A stretch of DNA of 64,000 bases. Source: Polaromonas glacialis (lineage in GTDB: Bacteria > Pseudomonadota > Gammaproteobacteria > Burkholderiales > Burkholderiaceae_C). The stretch spans positions 1,582,912-1,646,911 of the forward strand of contig NZ_KL448323.1 of assembly GCF_000709345.1 (NCBI RefSeq). Reading direction: 5' to 3'. Both the position numbers and the translations under genes were made by a program. Shown piece after piece: positions 1-9,292 of this stretch. The notes beneath the pieces are model-generated. The model ran no database searches. It saw only the letters and a list, made by a program, of their open reading frames with translations, and was not told the origin of the DNA. Numbering within the stretch: the first letter of the stretch is position 1; every line of letters starts with the position of its first letter.

Positions 1-129
1 TTCCAGGTTGATGATATGGATGCGGTTGCGGTGGCCAAAAATGAAGGGGGCCATTTTTGGGTCCCAGAAGCGGGTTTGGTGACCAAAGTGGACGCCGGCT
101 TCCAGCATTTCGCGCATGTTCGTGGACAT
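1..129 (-). CDS. rpsB: 30S ribosomal protein S2, N-terminal part (runs off the window)
   Basis: The minus strand from 129 down to 1 encodes 43 residues beginning [19 protein letters not shown] and continuing with [13 protein letters not shown], the conserved N-terminus of ribosomal protein S2, which binds the head of the 30S subunit and is needed to recruit S1. The rest lies outside the window. GGAG about 10 bases before the ATG is a suitable ribosome binding site. A short perfect inverted repeat (CCGGAA at 173-178, TTCCGG at 183-188) lies in the upstream leader region and might be part of an mRNA leader structure, but I cannot show that. Confidence 0.95.
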   Translation of the reverse strand, partial: MSTNMREMLEAGVHFGHQTRFWDPKMAPFIFGHRNRIHIINLE

Positions 130-277
130 AATTCATAACTCCGAAGGTTGTTTCTAAAACCAGCGCTTATCGCCGGAAGGATTTCCGGACAACACCTTGT
201 GTGGCTGATTTGCGATTTACCCTGCAAACGACATCATCGCCATTGGCAGAGCCTGCTGAGTATAACATTCCCACCCC

Positions 278-1630
278 ATGAACCCGTACACCTCCCTCTC
301 CCCGACCGACCTCCACGCCGCGCGGCAATCCATACAGGACGGCCAGACCAGCAGCGAGGAAATCCTTGCGCGGGCAGCCGCCATCGCCCTGGGCGACGCC
401 TGCCGCCATGCCTTCATGCCTGATCAGGCCCATGGCATGCCCAGCGCACCATCGCCTGGCGCTGGCGGCGATCCGGCCTTGCCACTGGCGGGGATTCCGG
501 TTTCGGTCAAGGACCTTTTCGATGTGGCGGGCCAGGTCACGATGGCCGGATCGACCGTGCTCGCCGCAGCGCTGCCCGCCCAGGCCGATGCCATCGCCGT
601 GGCGCGGCTGCGCGCGGCGGGCGCGGTGCTGGTGGGCCGCACCAACATGGTCGAGTTTGCTTTTTCAGGTGTCGGCATCAATCCGCACTACGGCACACCG
701 GTAAACCCGGCGGATACCGAGACCGAGCGCATACCGGGCGGCTCGTCGTCAGGCGCGGCCGTCTCGGTGGCCACGGGGGCGGCCCTGGTGGGGCTGGGCT
801 CCGACACCGGTGGCTCGCTGCGGATTCCTGCAGCGCTGTGCGGCATCGTCGGCTTCAAGAGCACCGCGCGCCTGGTTCCGGTGGCTGGCGCCGTGCCGCT
901 TTCGACCAGCCTCGACACGGTAGGCGCGCTGACCCGCTCGGTGCGCGATGCGGTGACGGTGCATGAAATCCTGTCGGCACGAACCGTCCCTCTGGCCGGC
1001 AAGCCGCTGTCATCGTGCCGGCTGGCGGTTGCGCGCACCATGATGCAGGACGGGCTGAGCAGCACGGTGGCCACTGCATTCGAAAAAAGCCTGCAGCTGT
1101 TGCGCCAGGCTGGCGCCCGGATTGAAGAGATAGCGCTGGAGGAACTCGACGAGCTGGCGGCCATCAATGCCACGGGCGGCCTGTCAGCGGCGCAAAGCCA
1201 CGCCTGGCACCGCAAGCTGCTGGCCGAGCACGAGGCGCAATACGACCCGCGCGTGGCGCTTCGCATTCTGCGCGGCGCCCGCATGAGCGCCGCCGACTAC
1301 ATCGACCTGCTGGCAGCGCGCCAGGCCTGGATTGCGCGCATGGAGGCGCGCCTTGGCGGCTTTGACGCGGTGCTGTCGCCCACCGTTCCCATCGTCGCGC
1401 CGTCGATTGCCAGCGTGCTGCACAACGACGATGAGTTCTTCCGCATCAATTCACTCCTGCTGCGCAACACCTCGGTGGTCAACATGCTCGACGGCTGCGC
1501 CATTTCCATTCCCTGCCACACGCCGGGCCAGTTGCCGGTCGGGCTGATGCTGTGGCATGCGGCGCTGCATGACGATGCCGTGCTGGACCTGGCGTTGCAA
1601 GTTGAGGCAGTCCTTGCTCCTTCACTATAA
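278..1630 (+). CDS. amidase (amidase-signature family)
   Basis: A 450-residue amidase-signature protein, which hydrolyses a carboxamide to acid and ammonia. The Ser-cisSer-Lys triad is visible: Lys78 in the PVSVKDLF motif, the GGSSSG motif at about 154-159 that supplies the cis-serine, and Ser180 in GSDTGGS as nucleophile. The length fits stand-alone amidases and GatA-like proteins. No GatB or GatC partner is nearby, so a free amidase is more likely than a tRNA amidotransferase subunit. The substrate cannot be read from sequence. The gene is divergent from rpsB with about 150 bases between the start codons. Its stop codon lies inside a copy of the dispersed palindromic repeat. Confidence 0.88.
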   Translation: MNPYTSLSPTDLHAARQSIQDGQTSSEEILARAAAIALGDACRHAFMPDQAHGMPSAPSPGAGGDPALPLAGIPVSVKDLFDVAGQVTMAGSTVLAAALPAQADAIAVARLRAAGAVLVGRTNMVEFAFSGVGINPHYGTPVNPADTETERIPGGSSSGAAVSVATGAALVGLGSDTGGSLRIPAALCGIVGFKSTARLVPVAGAVPLSTSLDTVGALTRSVRDAVTVHEILSARTVPLAGKPLSSCRLAVARTMMQDGLSSTVATAFEKSLQLLRQAGARIEEIALEELDELAAINATGGLSAAQSHAWHRKLLAEHEAQYDPRVALRILRGARMSAADYIDLLAARQAWIARMEARLGGFDAVLSPTVPIVAPSIASVLHNDDEFFRINSLLLRNTSVVNMLDGCAISIPCHTPGQLPVGLMLWHAALHDDAVLDLALQVEAVLAPSL

Positions 1631-1643
1631 AAATAATAGCTAC
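1625..1643. repeat. dispersed palindromic repeat, copy 1
   Basis: CTATAAAAATAATAGCTA matches the GCTAT-spacer-ATAGC core that recurs about eleven times in this window. This copy overlaps the stop codon of the amidase gene. Confidence 0.6.
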
Positions 1644-1935
1644 CTACGCCCTCCAGTAAAGCGGGAACGGCATTTTTTCTAAATATTTATCACACCGCCG
1701 CCGCTATGGCCATGGATTCCATGAGAGAGCTTTGGCTGGCCTGAGGGCGCCAAAACCAGTTGAAATTGCAGCCTCAGGACGCCGCCTCAGTCGCCTGACA
1801 TCAAAGGCCTGCGTCAATGCGGATTTGTCCTACAGCGTCTGTAACAGAGTCGTTGCGATTTGGGCAGGATTAAGCTTTACAGTGATTCCAGTCCCGGCAT
1901 GTTGCACCGGGCGACTTATTTTGATTGGAGAACCC
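1631..1935. other. intergenic region between amidase and kbp
   Basis: About 305 bases with no supported gene. It contains the first dispersed repeat at its left edge, an A/T-rich patch near 1675-1690 and a short palindrome CATGGATTCCATG near 1712. A frame open from 1732 runs into kbp, but its translation upstream of 1936 resembles no known protein, so it is treated as the kbp leader. The kbp promoter is probably here but no convincing -35/-10 pair was found. Confidence 0.5.
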
Positions 1936-2439
1936 ATGGGCATGTTCAGTTTTATCAAGGAAGCCGGCGAGAAGTTGTTTGGTCGCGGCGAGGCCAAGGC
2001 GGCAGAGGCAGCCGCAACCGCAGCGCCCACTCCTGAAAACGTGGCTGCGCTGAGCAAGACCGCCGGCGACGCAATTGCCGCCTACATCAACAGCCAGGGA
2101 CTGAAGGTCGAGGGCCTGCAGGTCAGCTTTGACGCGCCCAGCAGCACGGTGACGGTGTCCGGCGTGGCGCCAGACCAGGCCACGAAGGAAAAAGTGCTGC
2201 TGTGCTGCGGCAACGTGGAGAAGGTGGCTGCGGTCAAGGACATGATGACCGTCGCCAGCAGCTCGCCCGAGTCGCAGATGTATGCAGTCGTCAGCGGCGA
2301 CAACCTGTCCAAGATCAGCAAGCAGTTCTACGGCACGCCGAACAAATACACCCAGATCTTCGAGGCCAACAAGCCGATGCTGAGCGATCCGGACAAGATT
2401 TATCCGGGCCAGGTTCTCAGGATTCCGCCCGACGCCTGA
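1936..2439 (+). CDS. kbp: potassium-binding protein Kbp (BON and LysM domains)
   Basis: A 167-residue protein closely resembling E. coli Kbp/YgaU, a cytoplasmic K+-binding protein. It begins MGMFSFIKEAGEKLF, has a BON domain at about 50-105 (GLQVSFDAPSSTVTVSGVA) and a C-terminal LysM domain at about 115-165 ending in IYPGQVLRIP, a signature ending of this family. The ATG at 1936 was chosen because it matches the family N-terminus and follows TTGGAG by 8 bases; the frame is open further upstream but without similarity. A strong terminator-like hairpin follows the stop, so the gene is probably monocistronic. Confidence 0.93.
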   Translation: MGMFSFIKEAGEKLFGRGEAKAAEAAATAAPTPENVAALSKTAGDAIAAYINSQGLKVEGLQVSFDAPSSTVTVSGVAPDQATKEKVLLCCGNVEKVAAVKDMMTVASSSPESQMYAVVSGDNLSKISKQFYGTPNKYTQIFEANKPMLSDPDKIYPGQVLRIPPDA

Positions 2440-2468
2440 AGCGCTTGCGCAGCAGTCCATATTTTGAA

Positions 2469-2492
2469 GAAGCCCGGTCCGCCGGGCTTTAT
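2469..2492 (+). terminator. Rho-independent terminator after kbp
   Basis: AGCCCGG (2471-2477), loop TCCG, CCGGGCT (2482-2488), then TTT and an A/T-rich stretch. It lies 30 bases after the kbp stop. Confidence 0.8.
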
Positions 2493-2561
2493 TTATGCCT
2501 TTTCGGCAGGGCGACCGCTGCGGGAATGCCCAAAATACCGGCAAACCCGCACAATGCCGGG

Positions 2562-4124
2562 ATGCAGAAAATCTCCAGCCTTTCAAGCCATGCCTTGCAC
2601 GACGTAGCCGGTACCCGCCTGATCGAGGAGCAGATGGCCGGCGAGCTTGCCCCGCACACGCTCATGCAGCGTGCCGGACTATCGGTTGCGCGTCTGGCGC
2701 TGGCACTGGCACCGCATGCCCGATGCATCTGGATCGCGTGCGGTCCGGGCAACAACGGTGGCGATGGCTTTGAGGCGGCGCTGCACCTGCACCAGTGGGG
2801 GAAGAATGTCGTCGTGACCTGGACCGGTTTGCCGTCCGGAAAGGCTGAATTGCCACCGGATGCCCAGGCATCGCGCCAGCAGGCACTGGCTGCAGGCGTT
2901 GACATGGCCAGTGAGCCGCCGCCAGGCTTCGATATGTGCATTGATGCGCTGCTCGGCATAGGCGCTGCACTTGATCCGGCCCGGCCCGGAAGCGCGCTGA
3001 TGCAGGAGTGGCTGGAAACCATGGAATGCAGTCCGGCGCTGCGGCTGTCGGTTGATGTCCCGACCGGGCTGAATGCAGATGCGGGCGCAGCAAGCTTCAA
3101 GTTAACTACTAAAAGCATAGCTGGCAACGATTATGCAGCGTGCGCAAACCGCCATTTTACCTTGAGTTTGTTGACTTTGAAGCCTGGATTGTTCACCGCC
3201 AGCGGACGTGACTGCGCAGGCGAGATCTGGTTTGATGATCTCGGGCTCAGCGCCGCCAGCCTTTGCGGCAATGCGTTCCCCGCTGAGCCCTGCGCCTGGC
3301 TACTCGGGGCCGACCGCGCCAGCCAGACTTTGCGCGCGCAGGTAGCGCATGCCAGCCACAAAGGCAGTTTTGGCGATGTCGCGGTGATCGGAGGCGAATC
3401 GACCGCCTCGACGCACATGACCGGGGCGGCATTGCTGGCCGCCAGCGCTGCCCTGCATGCGGGCGCCGGCCGGGTGTTCGTGAGTTTGCTGGGCCATGCG
3501 CCCGGCTTGCATGTTGACACGGAACAGCCTGAATTCATGTTCCGCTCGCCAGACGCGCTGGACATGGCGAATCAGGTTGTCGTATGCGGCTGTGGCGGCG
3601 GCCATTCGGTCGCATCCGTGCTTGCAAAAGTGCTGTCAACGGCCAGGCGGCTGGTGCTGGACGCCGATGCACTCAATGCGATTGCCACCGACCCGCAGCT
3701 GCAAACCCAGCTCAAGGCCCGGCACGGCCGCAGCTACAGCACGGTGCTCACGCCCCACCCGCTCGAAGCGGCCCGGCTGATCGGCAGCAGCGCTGCGGCG
3801 GTGCAGGCAGACCGGCTGGGCGCCGCACATCAGCTTGCCAAACGGTTCAGCTGCGTGGTGGTTCTCAAGGGTTCCGGAACCATCATTGCCGCGCCGGGCG
3901 AGGCGGCCTGGATCAATCCCACCGGCAATGCCCTGTTGGCCACCGCCGGCACCGGCGACGTGCTGGCGGGATTGATAGGCGCTTTCCTGGCCCGGGGCCA
4001 GAGCAGCCTGGATGCGAGCAAAACCGCCGTGTTCGAGCATGGCCAGAGGGCCGAAACCTGGGCCGCAAGCCGGCCAGGCATGGCCTTGACCGCGTCAAGG
4101 CTTGCCCGGTGGCGGGCTGCCTAA
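2562..4124 (+). CDS. nnr: bifunctional NAD(P)H-hydrate epimerase / ADP-dependent NAD(P)H-hydrate dehydratase
   Basis: A 520-residue YjeF-type repair enzyme of about the usual length. The N-terminal domain (about 1-215) epimerises the R and S forms of hydrated NAD(P)H and carries the GPGNNGGDGF motif near residue 60. The C-terminal domain (about 240-515) dehydrates S-NAD(P)HX using ADP and has the kinase-like TAGTGDVLAGLIGAF motif. The ATG at 2562 was preferred; an in-frame ATG at 2526 is an alternative, and neither has a strong Shine-Dalgarno. A copy of the dispersed repeat is embedded near 3103-3127, where it encodes TTKSIAG between the two domains. The last bases CTAA also contain the stop codon of the convergent yggT gene. 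Confidence 0.92.
   Translation: MQKISSLSSHALHDVAGTRLIEEQMAGELAPHTLMQRAGLSVARLALALAPHARCIWIACGPGNNGGDGFEAALHLHQWGKNVVVTWTGLPSGKAELPPDAQASRQQALAAGVDMASEPPPGFDMCIDALLGIGAALDPARPGSALMQEWLETMECSPALRLSVDVPTGLNADAGAASFKLTTKSIAGNDYAACANRHFTLSLLTLKPGLFTASGRDCAGEIWFDDLGLSAASLCGNAFPAEPCAWLLGADRASQTLRAQVAHASHKGSFGDVAVIGGESTASTHMTGAALLAASAALHAGAGRVFVSLLGHAPGLHVDTEQPEFMFRSPDALDMANQVVVCGCGGGHSVASVLAKVLSTARRLVLDADALNAIATDPQLQTQLKARHGRSYSTVLTPHPLEAARLIGSSAAAVQADRLGAAHQLAKRFSCVVVLKGSGTIIAAPGEAAWINPTGNALLATAGTGDVLAGLIGAFLARGQSSLDASKTAVFEHGQRAETWAASRPGMALTASRLARWRAA
3103..3127. repeat. dispersed palindromic repeat inside nnr, copy 2
   Basis: The sequence ACTACTAAAAGCATAGCTGG within the coding region resembles the repeat core and reads TTKSIAG, similar to the reading TKSIAAC of the copy in the SIMPL gene. 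It falls in the interdomain linker. Confidence 0.4.
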
Positions 4125-4690
4125 ATCAGGATCATCATGCCGATCTGGAGCACGACCAGCAGGACCAGCGCCGACAGGTCAACGCCGCCAATGGCGGGAA
4201 TCACCCGCCGGAACGGTGTCAGCAGCGGCTCAATCAGACGGGCCAGCAGGCCATACACCGACGATCCAGGCTGGACCCAGGACAAAATGGCATAGCCCAG
4301 CACCAGCATGAACGTGGTTTGCAGCGCGACCCGAAGCAGCATCTTGACGGCGATCACGGGCAGCATGAGGAAAACACCAGGCGCAAAATCCAGCCCGTCT
4401 TCGCCTACATTGCTCAAGACGCTAAACAGCAAGCCCACCAGGACCGCATAGGCCAGCGCCATCAATGTCGCTGCCAGCATGCTGGCCCAGTCCACTCGGG
4501 ACTTGGTCCATGCCTTGGGCAGGGAGCGGCGCAGCGGCTTGACCAGCCAGTCGGTCAAGGCCATCACGAAGCTGCCGGGCTGGCCGGTCATGCTGACGCG
4601 CAGCCAGTTCATCCAGGCGCGCAGGAGCGCCGCAGCCATCAGCACGAAAAAGGCGGTTTCCAGGAGGAAAGACAGGATTTGGATCAGCAT
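4121..4690 (-). CDS. YggT family integral membrane protein
   Basis: A 189-residue hydrophobic protein with two YggT modules, each containing transmembrane helices: MLIQILSFLLETAFFVLMAA at the N-terminus, a pair of helices near 75-135, and a second module with WVQPGSSVYGLLARLIEP and PFRRVIPAIGGVDLSALVLL. The repeat pattern LxPLLxPxRRVIP is typical of the family, which is linked to osmotic tolerance and cell division in other bacteria. The exact function is not established. ATG at 4690 was chosen because it begins the first membrane helix; an in-frame start at 4717 would add nine polar residues. Confidence 0.85.
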   Translation of the reverse strand: MLIQILSFLLETAFFVLMAAALLRAWMNWLRVSMTGQPGSFVMALTDWLVKPLRRSLPKAWTKSRVDWASMLAATLMALAYAVLVGLLFSVLSNVGEDGLDFAPGVFLMLPVIAVKMLLRVALQTTFMLVLGYAILSWVQPGSSVYGLLARLIEPLLTPFRRVIPAIGGVDLSALVLLVVLQIGMMILI

Positions 4691-4731
4691 AGATGCCCGC
4701 CGGGTTGGTACATGCAAGACTTCATGGTGTC

Positions 4732-7048
4732 CTAGCGACGGGGCTTCTTGCCCTGTTTCGGTCCCGCGCCGGCAGCTGGTTTTTTCGCTGCTGACTTGCG
4801 TGCCCGGGGCTGCGACGTCGATTCCCTTTCAGGCGTAGCCTGGCGGCTCTTGTTCCCCGTGTCACGCCCGCCGCGCCGCGAGCCGGCGCCGCGTTCCTGC
4901 AAGGGTAATTCGCCCGCTGTTCCTCCGGCCTTGTCTTTCATGGCCCGGCTCACCAGCCCAGCCTTGTCCTCGCCCTCATGCACCAGGCGGAAATCGATTT
5001 TACGGCCATCAAGATCGACGCGGCTGACCTGCACGCGCAGCCGGGTGCCCAGTGCATAGCGCATGCCGCTGCGCTCGCCGCGCAATTCCTGCCGGGCCTC
5101 GTCAAAGCGGTAGTATTCGCCGCCCAGCTCGGTGATGTGCACCAGGCCTTCGACGTACATGGCGTCAAGCGTCACAAAAACCCCGAAACTGGTGGCCGCC
5201 GTGACCACGCCGCCAAACTCCTCGCCCAGATGCTCGCGCATGTACTTGCACTTGAGCCAGGCTTCCACGTCGCGGCTGGCTTCATCGGCCCGGCGTTCGT
5301 TGGCACTGCAATGCAGACCGGCAGCCTGCCAGGCCAGCTGGTCTGCACTGGCTTTTTTCGGCTTTTCAGTCGGCTCCTTGACTCGGGCGGCCAGCCGCTT
5401 GGACAGCTTGGCTTGCGCTTCGCCCGGTGTGGGCAATACCGGCAACTGGTATTTCGTCTTTTTCAGGATCGCCTTGATCACCCGATGCACCAGCAGGTCG
5501 GGATACCGGCGAATCGGACTGGTGAAGTGCGTGTAGGCCTCGTAGGCCAGGCCAAAGTGGCCGCCATTCATCGGCGTGTAAATGGCCTGCTGCATGGAAC
5601 GCAGCAGCATCGAGTGGATCTGCGGCGCATCCGGCCGGTCCTTGGTCGCCATGGCGATTTGCTGGAACTCGGCTGGCGCCGGGTCGTCGCTGACAGTCAT
5701 GCCAATGCCAACCGCCTTGAGGTAATTGCGCAACAGCTCGATCTTTTCGGGTGTCGGGCTTTCATGGACGCGGAACAGCGCCGTGTGCTTGCTTTGCGCA
5801 ATAAAGTCGGCAGAGCAGACATTGGCCGCCAGCATCGACTCTTCAATCACCCGGTGCGCCACATTGCGGGTGCGCGGAATGATTTTCTCGATCCGGCCGA
5901 CCTCATCGCAAACGATCTGCGTTTCAGTCGTTTCAAAATCAACCGCGCCGCGCGTGCCACGCTCCTTGAGCAAGGCCTGGTACACCTCGTGCAAATGCAG
6001 CAGGTGCGGCACGATGTCTTTGCGCTGCTGCGCTTCGGGTCCACGCGTATTACCCAGGATCGCCGCCACTTCGTTGTAGGTCAGGCGCGCCTGGCTGAGC
6101 ATCACGGCCGGATAGAACTGGTAGGCGTGAACCTCGCCTTTGGCATTGACCAGCATGTCGCAGACCATGCACAGCCGCTCGACATTCGGGTTAAGCGAGC
6201 ACAGGCCGTTGGACAGCTTTTCTGGCAGCATGGGAATCACGCGGCGCGGAAAATACACGCTGGTGGCGCGGTCATAGGCGTCAATGTCAATGGCGCTGCC
6301 CGTCTCGACGTAATGGCTGACATCGGCAATCGCCACCAGCAGGCGCCAGCCCTTGCCCCGCCCCACCTTCACGGGCTCGCAGTACACCGCATCGTCAAAG
6401 TCGCGCGCATCCTCGCCGTCGATGGTGACGAGGGGTATGTCGGTCAGGTCAACGCGATGCTGTTTGTCGACAGGGCGGACCGCATCAGGCAAGGCGCGCG
6501 CGAGCGCCAGCGCGTTGTCGCTGAAGATGTGCGGCACGCCGTATTTGCGCACGGCTATTTCGATTTCCATGCCCGGGTCGTCGATTTCACCCAGCACTTC
6601 CGTGACACGTCCCACCGGTTGCCCAAACAGGGCTGGCGGCTCGGTCAGTTGCACGACCACGATTTGGCCGGTCTTGGCGGTGCCAGTGGCGCCCTTGGGA
6701 ATCAGCACATCCTGACCGTAACGCTTGTCCTCGGGCGCCACGAGCCAGACGCCACTTTCCTGCAGCAGGCGGCCGATGATTGGATTGGGCGAGCGCTCGA
6801 TGATTTCGGTGACGCGGCCCTCGGGTCGGTTCTTGCGGTCATGCCGCACGATGCGCGCCTTGACGCGGTCGTTGTGCAGCACGGCGCGCATTTCATTGGG
6901 AGGCAGATAGATGTCTGCCTCGCCGTCGCTTCGCTGGACGAAACCATGACCATCGCGGTGGCCGGACACAATACCCTCGAATTCAGCGAGGAGTCCGGCG
7001 GTGGCGCCGGAATTGGGAAGATTTGTTTTGATAAGAAGTCTCTTTCAT
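4732..7048 (-). CDS. rnr: ribonuclease R, with an apparent one-base frameshift near the N-terminus
   Basis: A processive 3'-5' exoribonuclease that degrades structured RNA. Visible in order are cold-shock domains, the RNB catalytic domain with acidic residues in DGEDARDFDDAV, an S1 domain (GVVTAATSFGVFVTL) and a Lys/Arg-rich tail. The frame carrying these domains extends upstream of the GTG at 6969 through LLAEFEGIVSGHRDGHGFV, a conserved RNase R stretch, but has no ATG, GTG or TTG there before a stop. An ATG at 7048 opens a different frame (MKETSYQNKSSQ). Removing one base of the GGG at 7015-7017 joins them as MKETSYQNKSSNSGATAGLLAEF, giving 771 residues. This suggests a recent mutation or a sequencing error; otherwise translation would start at GTG 6969 and give 745 residues. 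Confidence 0.9.
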
Positions 7049-7324
7049 GGGATCGCGCTGGTGAAGGCTCTCCAGCCAAAGCGCGTTGAGAATGAAAATT
7101 GGCCAGTTCCGTTTATTGTTGTATCAATTTAAAACCAGATACTAGCCGCGATTTGTGAAAAGCCGGTGTTCCGTTCAATGGGACGGTTTATCTGATTCAG
7201 GAATGGAATATCCCGGACGGTTTCGCTGCTGAATTGGGTCACTGCCCAACATTTTTTAAAACTATTGAAATTTTTCAGTCACTTGCCTGATAAGCCGTAA
7301 ATGTAATGTTAAACTGCTTGCTGT

Positions 7325-7409
7325 GCCCGGGTGGCGGAATTGGTAGACGCGCACGGTTCAGGTCCGTGTATCGCAAGATGTGGAGATTCGAGTTCTCTCC
7401 CGGGCACCA
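7325..7409 (+). tRNA. tRNA-Leu (anticodon CAG)
   Basis: Acceptor strands GCCCGGG (7325-7331) and CCCGGGC (7399-7405) pair, followed by discriminator A and encoded CCA. The anticodon arm CACGG-TTCAGGT-CCGTG gives anticodon CAG. The long variable arm and the D-loop sequence (GGCGGAATTGGTAGAC) are typical of leucine tRNAs. Confidence 0.97.
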
Positions 7410-7430
7410 AAATTACCCAAGCTGGAAAAA

Positions 7431-7459
7431 AGCTACTGTTAACGCAGTAGCTTTTTTTT
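7431..7459 (+). terminator. Rho-independent terminator after tRNA-Leu
   Basis: AGCTACTG (7431-7438) pairs perfectly with CAGTAGCT (7445-7452), and eight T residues follow directly. The upstream A-run can extend the stem with the T-run. Confidence 0.93.
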
Positions 7460-7536
7460 CGCCGGCACGACATTGAGCACTTGTCGCATTCCCTGTGAAC
7501 ACGGGGAATGGCGTCAAACACAGCGACTGAAAAGCT

Positions 7537-8964
7537 TCAGACAGGCATGGCAATCAGGTCGTGACCCTGTACACCCACTATGCGGGCACGCGTGAATTCG
7601 CCAACCTTCATGGTCTTGCTGATTTTCTCGGGCGGCAGCAGCTTGACCACGCCGTCGATCTCGGGCGCATCGGCGTAGGACCGTCCCGTTCCGCCCTTGC
7701 GCCCCAGAGCGGGCGCATGGTCTACCAGCACCTGCATGGTCGCCCCAATGCGCTGCTGGAGTTTCTGGCTAGACACGGCTTCGGCCACGGCCATGAAGCG
7801 CGCACGGCGCTCTTCACGCACCTCCAGCGGCAGCATTCCCGGAATGTCATTGGCGGTAGCACCTTGAACAGGGCTGTAGGCAAAACATCCGGCACGATCA
7901 ATTTTTGCCTCGCGCATGAAATCAAGCAGATGTTCGAATTCGGCTTCGGTTTCGCCGGGAAATCCGGCAATGAAGGTGCTGCGAATGACAATTTCCGGAC
8001 ACATCTCGCGCCAGCGCGAAATTCGCTCCAGGTTCTTTTCTCCGCTGGCGGGACGCTTCATGCGCTTCAGGACATCGGGATGGCTGTGCTGCAAAGGCAC
8101 GTCCAGGTAAGGCAACACCTTGCCAGTCGCCATCAACGGAAGAATCTCATCCACGCTGGGGTACGGATAGACGTAATGCAGGCGCACCCAGGCACCGAAA
8201 GGCGCGGCAATTTCGCCAAGGGCCTGGACCAGTTCAAGCATCCGCGTCTTGACGGGCTTGCCATCCCAGAAGCCGGTACGGTACTTGACATCGATGCCAT
8301 AGGCAGACGTGTCCTGGCTGATCACGAGCAATTCCCTGACGCCGCCTTCAAACAGCGCACGCGCTTCGTTTAAAACATCGCCAACAGGCCGCGATACCAG
8401 GTCGCCGCGCATGGACGGAATGATGCAAAAGGTGCAGCGATGGTTACAACCTTCGCTGATCTTGAGATAGGCGTAATGCCGGGGCGTGAGCTTGATGCCG
8501 GCGATCCCAAAGGCATTGGGCACCAGGTCCACAAAAGGATCATGCGGCTTGGGCAGGTTCAGATGAACCGCGTCCATCACTTCCTGCGTTGCATGCGGAC
8601 CGGTGACCGCCAGCACGCTGGGGTGCATCTGGCGCACCAGATTGCCGCCGCCATCGCCCGTCTTGGCGCCCAGGCAGCCTGTAACGATGACCTTGCCGTT
8701 TTCGGCCAGCGCCTCGCCGATGGTATCCAGGCTTTCCCGGACCGCGTCATCAATGAAGCCACAGGTATTGACGATGACCAGGTCGGCGCCCTCGAAGGTT
8801 TTGGAGGTCTGGTAGCCCTCGGCGCTGAGCCGGGTCAAAATCAGTTCGGAATCAGTCAGGGCCTTTGGACAGCCCAGGCTGACGAAACCTACGCGCGGCG
8901 CAGGTTTTGCAGGGGCAACAGGGGAAAGGGGGGAAAGGGGGGATTGGGAAAGTGCTTCGCTCAT
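7537..8964 (-). CDS. rimO: ribosomal protein S12 (aspartate) methylthiotransferase RimO
   Basis: A 475-residue radical-SAM enzyme that methylthiolates Asp88 of ribosomal protein S12. Three cysteines of the N-terminal UPF0004 domain (Cys32 in SLGCPKA, Cys68 in NTCGF, Cys97 in VTGCLGA) bind one 4Fe-4S cluster. The CxxxCxxC motif at Cys173-Cys177-Cys180 (GCNHRCTFC) binds the SAM cluster. A TRAM domain ends the protein. [12 protein letters not shown] is characteristic of RimO rather than MiaB. The first 25 residues are a Ser/Pro/Leu/Ala tail encoded by a 9-base tandem repeat (SPLSPLSP) that makes a G-rich motif on the plus strand. ATG at 8964. Confidence 0.95.
   Translation of the reverse strand: MSEALSQSPLSPLSPVAPAKPAPRVGFVSLGCPKALTDSELILTRLSAEGYQTSKTFEGADLVIVNTCGFIDDAVRESLDTIGEALAENGKVIVTGCLGAKTGDGGGNLVRQMHPSVLAVTGPHATQEVMDAVHLNLPKPHDPFVDLVPNAFGIAGIKLTPRHYAYLKISEGCNHRCTFCIIPSMRGDLVSRPVGDVLNEARALFEGGVRELLVISQDTSAYGIDVKYRTGFWDGKPVKTRMLELVQALGEIAAPFGAWVRLHYVYPYPSVDEILPLMATGKVLPYLDVPLQHSHPDVLKRMKRPASGEKNLERISRWREMCPEIVIRSTFIAGFPGETEAEFEHLLDFMREAKIDRAGCFAYSPVQGATANDIPGMLPLEVREERRARFMAVAEAVSSQKLQQRIGATMQVLVDHAPALGRKGGTGRSYADAPEIDGVVKLLPPEKISKTMKVGEFTRARIVGVQGHDLIAMPV
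8912..8948 (+). repeat. G-rich 9-base tandem repeat, possible G-quadruplex, at the start of rimO
   Basis: Five G-runs lie close together on the plus strand: 8912-8915, 8921-8924, 8928-8933, 8937-8942 and 8946-8948, with loops of 5, 3, 3 and 3 bases. The unit GGGGGAAAG is repeated. On the minus strand it encodes SPLSPLSP, residues 8-15 of RimO. This meets the usual sequence rule for an intramolecular G-quadruplex, on the template strand of rimO. Confidence 0.75.
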
Positions 8965-9292
8965 GGCTCTATTGTCTCAGCTTGACTACATGGGCTTGCC
9001 CACTTTTGTCAAACGGATATTCCAACTGCGGTTTCATGGCGCCACAAGCTTCGCAACCGCCTCTGCGGATCGACGTTACGCGCCCGCTGCCGCATCCGGG
9101 TAGCTTGCCCCTAACGCCACGGCCAGCTGGTCGCAAGCAGGTCTGCCGCAAACGCCCAACATGCGGGCTGCCGCGCGCCGGAGGTGCGGCTTGGACGCAT
9201 CGAAAGTAAAGCGGGAAGATTCCTTGAAAGTCGGCTCGCCGGCAGACGCGACAAGCAGTGAGTCGTATCGTGCTGACCATAAGTCCTGTTCT
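8965..9292. other. gap between the LysR gene and rimO
   Basis: About 328 bases. Short open frames exist on both strands, but their translations are Arg/Cys/Pro-rich and resemble no known protein, as expected from high-GC shadow frames. No convincing gene, RNA or hairpin was seen. The left end should hold the rimO promoter. Confidence 0.4.

Noticed and set aside
1732..1935. N-terminal extension of Kbp from 1732
   Set aside because: The extra residues match nothing in the Kbp family, while ATG 1936 has a good ribosome site.
4978..7089. A 703-codon open frame on plus, antisense to rnr
   Set aside because: It lies entirely opposite a clear RNase R gene, its translation is His/Arg/Gln-rich without family similarity, and such antisense frames are common at high GC.
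7283..7309. TTGCCT and TAATGT as the tRNA-Leu promoter
   Set aside because: The spacing is 15 bases, shorter than usual, and other -10 choices exist, so no promoter is claimed.
8969..9280. A 103-codon minus frame in the gap before rimO
   Set aside because: No similarity, Arg/Cys-rich composition and no ribosome site.
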